Assembly (NCBI GenBank): GCA_017475805.1
Contig: JAFVEW010000030.1
Location: forward strand, 1 to 8,436
Source: Synergistaceae bacterium
GTDB taxonomy: Bacteria > Synergistota > Synergistia > Synergistales > Aminobacteriaceae
DNA length: 8,436 nucleotides
Direction: 5' to 3'
Position numbers and translations under genes: made by a program. This document shows, piece after piece, positions 1-5,900 of the stretch. Numbering within the stretch: the first letter of the stretch is position 1; every line of letters begins with the position of its first letter. The notes under the pieces are model-generated. The model made no database searches and was not told the DNA's origin. It worked only from the letters and a program-made list of their open reading frames with translations.

Positions 1-806
1 ACACTGAAAATAAAATCCGTGTGAGGTTCAGGTAAAAATTTTAATTTGCTCTGAGTTCCTAACATGAAGCCTTTACCTGTAAAGCCTCCAGAGCCGACGG
101 CTATTCTTGATTGAATTACGTTATAGCCGGCTCCTAAAGGGTCGCGCATAGGGTCAATGAAAACTAAAATTCGATTTTTTTGATACTCTTTCAGCACGAA
201 CATTATTAATAACGGAATTGCGGCAAGCCCAAGACCCATGATAGTCCCAAGATATTTTAACGGCGTCCCGGCCGCTAATAACATAATAAACGATATAACA
301 AGATAAACGAGCGCGCTCCCTGCGTCAGGCTGAATTAAAACCAAAAACACAGGAAGCAAAATAACTCCAAGTGCCGCAAAAAAAGTTTTTAAGTTCGTAG
401 GCGGATAACGGCTCAAAAATTTTGACAAAACTAAAATTATTGAAATCTTAGCAAACTCCGAAGGCTGAAATCTAATTCCTCCGAAGCCGAGCCAGCTCTG
501 AGCTCCGTTGACTTTAGGAGCTAATAAATCCGTCAGCAATAATAAAAGCAGCGCAAGACCGAATAGCGGATAAGCTCCTTCTAATAATTTTCGATGCCCG
601 ACGAGCATTATAAAAATCATTGAGAATAGACTGAAGCAGAGCCACGCTGACTGACGCAGAGCAAAATCTAATCCGCGTCCTGCAGAACCCGCCGCCGCGC
701 TGTAAATGCAGAATACTCCCCACATAGCGAGCATTAATGCACACAAAAATAATATCCTGTCGGTTAAGGATAAATCCTCTTTCAAAGAGGCAAATAAAAA
801 TTTCAT
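1..806 (-). CDS. rodA: RodA, SEDS peptidoglycan polymerase (partial, C-terminus cut by window edge)
   Basis: RodA is the SEDS-family glycosyltransferase of the elongasome; it polymerises lipid II into glycan strands with its partner class B PBP (PBP2) in the inner membrane. The first 268 residues are visible, with several hydrophobic membrane segments (about 18-40, 53-70, 80-95, 143-160, 165-180, 186-205). Family motifs seen are [11 protein letters not shown] (100-110) followed by QPSEFAK (114-120), IQPDAG (158-163), [12 protein letters not shown] (222-233), and PEPHTDFIF (259-267). D264 in the last motif matches the essential Asp of the large extracellular loop (D262 in E. coli RodA). About 100 C-terminal residues are missing. 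QPSEF and HTDFIF occur in both RodA and FtsW; the Min-cluster neighbourhood and overall wording favour RodA. The ATG at 804-806 was chosen because it opens the conserved N-terminus; only a weak GGAAAA lies upstream. It follows minE by 94 bases on the same strand and is probably in the same transcription unit. Confidence 0.95.
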   Translation of the reverse strand, partial: MKFLFASLKEDLSLTDRILFLCALMLAMWGVFCIYSAAAGSAGRGLDFALRQSAWLCFSLFSMIFIMLVGHRKLLEGAYPLFGLALLLLLLTDLLAPKVNGAQSWLGFGGIRFQPSEFAKISIILVLSKFLSRYPPTNLKTFFAALGVILLPVFLVLIQPDAGSALVYLVISFIMLLAAGTPLKYLGTIMGLGLAAIPLLIMFVLKEYQKNRILVFIDPMRDPLGAGYNVIQSRIAVGSGGFTGKGFMLGTQSKLKFLPEPHTDFIFS

Positions 807-863
807 AAATTTAATATTTTTTCCAAGAAAAATTTGGAAGCAAGAAATTGTTAAATTGTTTTT

Positions 864-898
864 ACTTCCTACTTCCTAACTCCTAATTCCTACTCGCT
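864..898. repeat. Heptanucleotide repeat tract in the minE-rodA gap
   Basis: Five consecutive heptamers are seen on the plus strand: acttcct, acttcct, aactcct, aattcct, actcgct. A 17-base stretch (872-888, cttcctaactcctaatt) recurs exactly at 8296-8312, also just downstream of a minus-strand gene. On the minus strand the tract is followed about 24 bases later by CTTCC and then AAATTTTT (825-838). This could form a weak hairpin of GGAAG with CTTCC, similar in plan to the aldolase terminator. A weak or attenuating terminator between minE and rodA is possible but the stem is only 5 bp. The rest of the 807-900 gap shows no gene. Confidence 0.7.
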
Positions 899-900
899 TT

Positions 901-1182
901 TTAGATTTTATTTACGTCGACTTTTCCGCGCTTAATTCTCACGACGGGAACGTTAGCGATAAGGGCGACTTCGTGTTCGTCATTATCGAGATTAATTTCG
1001 ATTTTTTCTGTGTCAATCTCCATGTATTTCGTGAGAACATTAATAATCTCACCGCGAAGACTGTCAAGTAATTCAGGGGATATGTCCGTCCTGTCGTGCA
1101 TTAAAACAATTTGAAGACGGTTTTTAGCTTTTTCGCGCGAACCTTCGTTGCCGGAACCGAAAATTTTTTTCAAAAAATCCAT
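901..1182 (-). CDS. minE: MinE, cell-division topological specificity factor
   Basis: MinE stimulates MinD ATPase at the membrane and displaces MinC, producing the pole-to-pole or polar Min pattern that leaves mid-cell free for FtsZ. The 93-residue protein has the usual family length. The N-terminal amphipathic membrane-targeting segment is MDFLKKIFG (1-9). The anti-MinCD segment KAKNRLQIVLMHDR (18-31) matches the conserved stretch that contacts MinD. The C-terminal topological domain (about 33-90) ends in the beta strand HEVALIANVPVVRIKR (70-85). A good Shine-Dalgarno GGAGGT (1191-1196) lies 8 bases before the ATG, in a 21-base gap after minD. Co-transcription with minC and minD is very likely. 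Confidence 0.97.
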   Translation of the reverse strand: MDFLKKIFGSGNEGSREKAKNRLQIVLMHDRTDISPELLDSLRGEIINVLTKYMEIDTEKIEINLDNDEHEVALIANVPVVRIKRGKVDVNKI

Positions 1183-1203
1183 AAAACTATACCTCCCCGC
1201 GAA

Positions 1204-2010
1204 TTACTTTTTATTTCTCTTGAAGAAGTTTTTAAGTTTGCTCCAAAGACTTCTCGTAGCAAAACTCTCTAAATCCATCAAAGGAACGTCGCGGCCTAAT
1301 AATCTTTCAGCGATATTCAAATACGCCTGCGCCGCAGGGGAGTCTTGAGTCATCGTCATAGGTTCGCCGTTATTAGTTGAACGGATTACGTTTTCATCTT
1401 CGGGAACAACGCCGATTAAATCAATGGAAAGAACGTCAAGAATATCATCTTTAGCTAACATATCGCCGTCCTGAACCATGTTTGGGCGCAATCTATTAAT
1501 TATTAATCTAATCGGAGATTTTCCCATCGACTCTAACATTCCGATAATTCTATCAGCGTCTCTGACTGAAGGAATTTCAGGCGTTGTTACAACAAGAGCT
1601 TCATCAGCTCCGGCGGCGGCGTTCTTAAATCCGCCCTCAATGCCTGCAGGACAGTCAAGTAAAATAAAATCAAATTCGGGTTTTAATTCCTCGCAAAGAG
1701 CTATCATCTGTTCAGGGTTTACGGCGTCTTTAGTTCTTGTCTGAGCTGCCGGAAGAAGATATAAACCCGGAACTCTTTTATCTTTCACGAGAGCCTGATT
1801 TAGCTTGCAAGTTTTTTCGATGACGTCAATGAAATTATAGACGACTCGATTTTCAAGTCCCATGATAACGTCAAGATTTCTAAGTCCTACGTCTGCATCA
1901 ACGGCTACAACTTTTTTGCCGAAACGCGCAAGAGCCGCCGCAATATTTGCTGTTGATGTTGTTTTGCCGACTCCGCCTTTGCCCGAAGTCGTTACGATTA
2001 CACGTGCCAT
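1204..2010 (-). CDS. minD: MinD, septum-site-determining ParA/MinD-family ATPase
   Basis: MinD binds ATP, dimerises on the inner membrane, recruits MinC and is released by MinE-triggered hydrolysis. The 268-residue protein has the deviant Walker A GKGGVGKTT (10-18) with signature K11 and catalytic K16. It also has the switch I-type DADVGLRNLD (38-47, D40 at the same position as in E. coli MinD), the Walker B-like FILLDCPAG (115-123), and NRLRP (172-176) in the nucleotide base pocket. The C-terminal amphipathic membrane-targeting helix is SLWSKLKNFFKR (254-265), with hydrophobic L, W, L and F residues alternating with lysines. The gap to minC is 6 bases. Its Shine-Dalgarno AGGAGG (2024-2029) lies within the last codons of minC, 13 bases from the ATG, suggesting translational coupling. 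Confidence 0.98.
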   Translation of the reverse strand: MARVIVTTSGKGGVGKTTSTANIAAALARFGKKVVAVDADVGLRNLDVIMGLENRVVYNFIDVIEKTCKLNQALVKDKRVPGLYLLPAAQTRTKDAVNPEQMIALCEELKPEFDFILLDCPAGIEGGFKNAAAGADEALVVTTPEIPSVRDADRIIGMLESMGKSPIRLIINRLRPNMVQDGDMLAKDDILDVLSIDLIGVVPEDENVIRSTNNGEPMTMTQDSPAAQAYLNIAERLLGRDVPLMDLESFATRSLWSKLKNFFKRNKK

Positions 2011-2016
2011 TTAATA

Positions 2017-2799
2017 TTAAATTCCTCCTACGTTTGTTTTCATAAATTTATTTTCTCTTATCATCGGTGTGCCGTCCTCAAGAGTTATTAAAACACTTTT
2101 ACGCCAGCACGCCGTAGTCTTGGGATCAGCGTAGCAGAGTTTGTTCGCTATTCTAACCTGCGGAGTTTCAAAACAGCCTGCCCAAACAAAAACATCCTCG
2201 CGGCCGTAGCCTCCGGCATGAATTACGCCAAGCAGTCGGCCTGCAACAATGATAGAGCCGCCGGCAACGATTTCAGCACCGGGATTAAGATGACCCCAAA
2301 CGATTACATCGCCTTCGGATTCGATTCGCTGTCCCGAACGCATTGAATTATATACGACTTTCAACGCAGAGATAGGCTCATGAACTTCCGTAATTTCGTT
2401 TTTTTCTTCGGGCTTTTCTTTTTCAGGCTCAATTTCAGCCGCTTCAATCTGCGCAGGCTCTTTTAATGACAAGCCAGCCGCCTCAAAAAGTTTTAGACTT
2501 TCTTTATCGTTTGAAAGCCACGCAGAAATTTTGATATTTTTCTCCCAAACGATGCTGTTAATCATATGAAGAATTAATCTCCGCGAACATTTCCTGTTCA
2601 TGAAGTCAAGAGTTATGCTTTGTTCGTCAGGAAGTTTATAAGCCGCTGTCGGTATCCGCACAAGAAGTTTTAATAATTCGTCCTCAGAAAGGTTCTCAGG
2701 CAGAAAAAATTTCATTCCGTAGTGCGTGCGTTCCATTTTTATTCTGACTCGGTCAGGTTTCCGTAATTTTTTTAATAAATTCAAGTTTGGCATATCCAC
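2017..2799 (-). CDS. minC: MinC, septum-site-determining inhibitor of FtsZ
   Basis: MinC blocks FtsZ polymer bundling at sites where MinD holds it on the membrane. The N-terminal FtsZ-interacting domain spans about 17-108 and includes RIKMERTHYGMKFFLP and a weakly conserved alpha/beta fold. An acidic, Glu/Lys/Pro-rich linker follows (about 113-140, with EIEPEKEKPEEK). The C-terminal beta-helix domain (about 148-223) carries the MinD-binding RSGQ motif (154-157). It continues with GDVIVWGHLNPGAEIVAGG (163-181), the typical MinC_C repeat pattern, and AGCFETPQVRIANKL (207-221). About 35 residues after this domain are less usual. The longest start is GTG (2797-2799) with no clear Shine-Dalgarno; an ATG two codons in (2791-2793) has an imperfect GAGTGG directly before it and could be the true start. 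First gene of the min operon. Confidence 0.95.
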   Translation of the reverse strand: MDMPNLNLLKKLRKPDRVRIKMERTHYGMKFFLPENLSEDELLKLLVRIPTAAYKLPDEQSITLDFMNRKCSRRLILHMINSIVWEKNIKISAWLSNDKESLKLFEAAGLSLKEPAQIEAAEIEPEKEKPEEKNEITEVHEPISALKVVYNSMRSGQRIESEGDVIVWGHLNPGAEIVAGGSIIVAGRLLGVIHAGGYGREDVFVWAGCFETPQVRIANKLCYADPKTTACWRKSVLITLEDGTPMIRENKFMKTNVGGI

Positions 2800-2838
2800 T
2801 CTAAAATAAAATTAAATAAAAATATTTTTACGAGCTTA

Positions 2839-2867
2839 ATTATAAATTAAAAACCTCGGCTTTTACA
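2839..2867 (-). promoter_or_regulatory. Possible sigma-70-type promoter for minCDE-rodA
   Basis: A perfect TATAAT (minus strand, 2844 to 2839) lies about 40 bases upstream of minC. With a 17-base spacer the -35 would be TGTAAA (2867 to 2862), which matches TTGACA at only three positions and falls in the loop of the fliD terminator. In such AT-rich DNA a lone TATAAT may be chance. A promoter is expected here because fliD ends in a terminator. Confidence 0.35.
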
Positions 2868-2873
2868 CCGAGG
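2849..2873 (-). terminator. Rho-independent terminator of fliD
   Basis: On the minus strand, CCTCGG (2873 to 2868), an 8-base loop and CCGAGG (2859 to 2854) form a perfect 6-bp GC-rich stem. It is followed by TTTTT and then an AT-only stretch. It begins 32 bases after the fliD stop codon and separates the flagellar gene from the min operon. Confidence 0.88.
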
Positions 2874-2905
2874 CGTTCTGAACTTTCCAAAATTTTAACT
2901 TAACT

Positions 2906-5900
2906 TTAAGAGCTTGAAGAATTGCTGTTTGAGCCGCTACTTGTGAGCTGCTGAAGAATTGCAGAGATCGCGCTTGCCTGCTGAGATAATTTTGAAATTT
3001 GCTGCTCGGCTGCGGCGTATTTTGTTCTTAAACTTTCTTCCATGCGGTCAAGTCTGTCCTGATATTTTTCAAGATATTCATCGATGCTCTTAATTTGAGT
3101 ATCAATGTCTTCAATTTGGCGCGTTAAAGTTCCTGACGTTGCGCCAGAAGCTGAAGAATTTAACATTGATTTCGTCCACGTGTCCATCGAAGATGCAAAT
3201 TTCAGCATTAAATCCTGAACTTCGTCCGGGTTTTCTTCAAGGGCTTCCATGAATTTATCTGTGTCAAATTCGAGTTCGCCGCTCTTGCCGTAGTCGTCCG
3301 ATGTCGTTGCTATACCGAGCTGATAAACGCCCTTGTAAGTGTAATTCATTTTCAGAGCGTTCATTGCGGCAGTGCCTGACATTGTTATTTCAGCATTCGA
3401 GCTTGAAGAAATCACGAGCTTGTCGCCCTCTATCTTGGCCTTGATTAAAGAATCGTCTAAAAGCTGACCGTCGTCGCCGTAATAAATATTTCTCATCGCA
3501 GGATTTGAGCTGTCGCTAATTTTGTCGACAATATCCTGTAGAGTATCTGTCATTAAAATCGGCACGTCAACATAAGTCGAGTTAATTCTAAGCCTTAAAG
3601 TCGAGTCATTTTTGAGGCCGTTGAATGACATTGCGCCGTAAACTTCTTCGGAGCTTTTCCGCGAGGTGAACGAGAACGTGAAATTTTGAGCAACGGTGTC
3701 GCGCATTTGGCTTTTTGTATTTCTGAGAAGCGAGTTTCCGTGTAAAAGTCCCCATCTCATTCTGAAATCGTCTGAGTCAACGGTGGCGGCTGTGTCTTTA
3801 TCGACTTCGCTTTCAGTCATTCTGGTGTTCATCCATGACATTAAACTGTTGTAATTTTCAACGAAAGTTTGAATAGACGTAACTGCTTTTTCAGCATCAT
3901 GTGAAACGTCCATTGAGACTTCGCCGACGCCTTTTAAGTTTATCGTCATGCCTTTGATTAATTCGTTGCCGTAACTCTCACCGATGTTATTCAAGTCGCG
4001 TTCAACTTCTTCGCCGTCAAGAACTAAAATAGCGTTTTGAGCTTCCGTTACGTCGCTATTAAGCCCTAATAAATCTACGAGGCCGTCGCCGTCATCGCTG
4101 AGAGTGAACGTGTTAGTGTTGTATTCGTATTCAACTTCAATTTCGTCGCCGATGCCGGGCAAGCCTTCGCGATTTGTTCTTGCGGGCGTAATCCAATCGA
4201 AATTATAAGTTCTTGAAACTCCGTTAGTGCCTGCAGCGAGATTAATTCCTAACTTTTCTTTTACTAAATCAGAAGGTGTTTTGCCGTCATCGTCAGTTGA
4301 AGTGCTCGTTAAATCGTAAGTTGTACCGTCGTAAGTTATTGAGTTTAATGTTCCGTTGTTCCCGACTGTCTCGAAGCCGAAATCTTTAAGGTCTAAAGTA
4401 TCACGAGTGCCGCGATAGGCTGTGAAAGTTTTTGAAGTTCCATCTTCAGTCGTTAAATTAATCGTATATTGACCCGACGTCGGATAATACCATTCCCAAT
4501 CAGTTCCGGTCTTCCAGTTTATAACGACATTGTCATCATCGTCTTTTGCGACTTCAAAATCATAACCTTCAAAGAAAGTTTTAGTTCCCTGCGTGATTGT
4601 CGTTGTTCCTGATTGAAATTCGCTGTAAACAGGAGAGCCGCTCGTACCTGAATATACGACATCAGAATTTGAGCGTGTTACAGCATCTTCAATCTTTACG
4701 ACTTCGCCGCCGCCAGTGCCGCGTCCAGTGTATGAAATAGTATATTCATCGCCATAAGACGGAGCAGCCGACATCCATTCTATAACGGCTTTATGCTGGC
4801 CTGAATCAGAGTCTTCACCGCCCATTTTGATTATAAAATCAGTTCCGTAAGCATAAGAGTCTCCGAGTTCGTCAGTGATCGAAAAATATTTTTTAAGAAC
4901 TTCGTCAACTTCACTTTGCGTTGATGATGTTGTGAGCTTTGAGCCTGCGTCTTTCAAAATTTGTTCGTAGCTCAGATAGCTTGCATTGCTTGAATTTGAA
5001 AGTTTGCCGTCATCGCTAAAAATTTTTAGTTCTGTTTCGTCTTCGCCGTCGCTCTCGTTTGTCGATTGAACACCTGCAAAGCTCTCATAATAAATCGTGT
5101 ATTCAGTATTAGCCGCAGGCGCGTTAGGTTCGTAGTCAGAGCCTTCTATCGTTTGTGTGTACCAGACGATTTCACCGTCAACGATTGTGAAGCTGTCTTC
5201 ATCAAGGTCGTCTTCTGTTTCAACGTAAGTGTAAGTATTTCCGTCAGCGTCTTCAATCGTGAGAACTGAATAACCGTTATCTTCAAGTTCTTCGAGTTCT
5301 TCAGCCGTTAAATTTCCAAAGAGGCTCGCAAGGCTTAAATCTTTGTCTTCGTCATCTGATTTTACGCCCGCTGAATATTCTTTCGTTTGGTCAACTTTAA
5401 TGCTGAAAGTGAAACCTTCGCCTGCATCAGGGCTGGCCTTGAAATTAAGAGTGCTAATGTTCTTTGCCTCAGCGTAAGCAGTTACGGCGATATTGGCGTC
5501 GTTAGCGTCGATTATATCGTCGCCTGTCCTGTCGTCAGCGGCAAACCATGAAAGAACATAGCCGTCGCCGTCGTCTTTAACTCTGAAAACATAATCGCGG
5601 CCGTATTCGTATTCGTTGCCGTTATCGTCAGTCAGCTTAAATAAAGACCTGTCCGTCGGGTCAACGTAAGTTCTGATTACTCCGTCAGAGCCTGTGATAG
5701 TTATGGTCGGCAGTGTGTCCTCGCCTGTGGCGTTTTTATAAGCCGCTGTAAATTCATCGGCGTCAAAGTTGAAAAATTCGTCATCGTCTGTATTCGATGT
5801 ACTTACGTCAGTTTGTTCAAGCCATTTGATTACAGCATAGCCGTTTTCATCTTCTTCGACTGTGTAATCCGTGCCATATTCATAGCCGTAAATTTCGAGC

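Noticed and set aside
514..744. 76-residue minus-strand frame overlapping rodA
   Set aside because: It lies in another frame of the clearly conserved RodA coding sequence.
820..839. Inverted repeat TTCCAA/TTGGAA just upstream of rodA
   Set aside because: A 6-bp AT-rich stem with no following T-run on the gene strand; too weak to call a terminator or operator.
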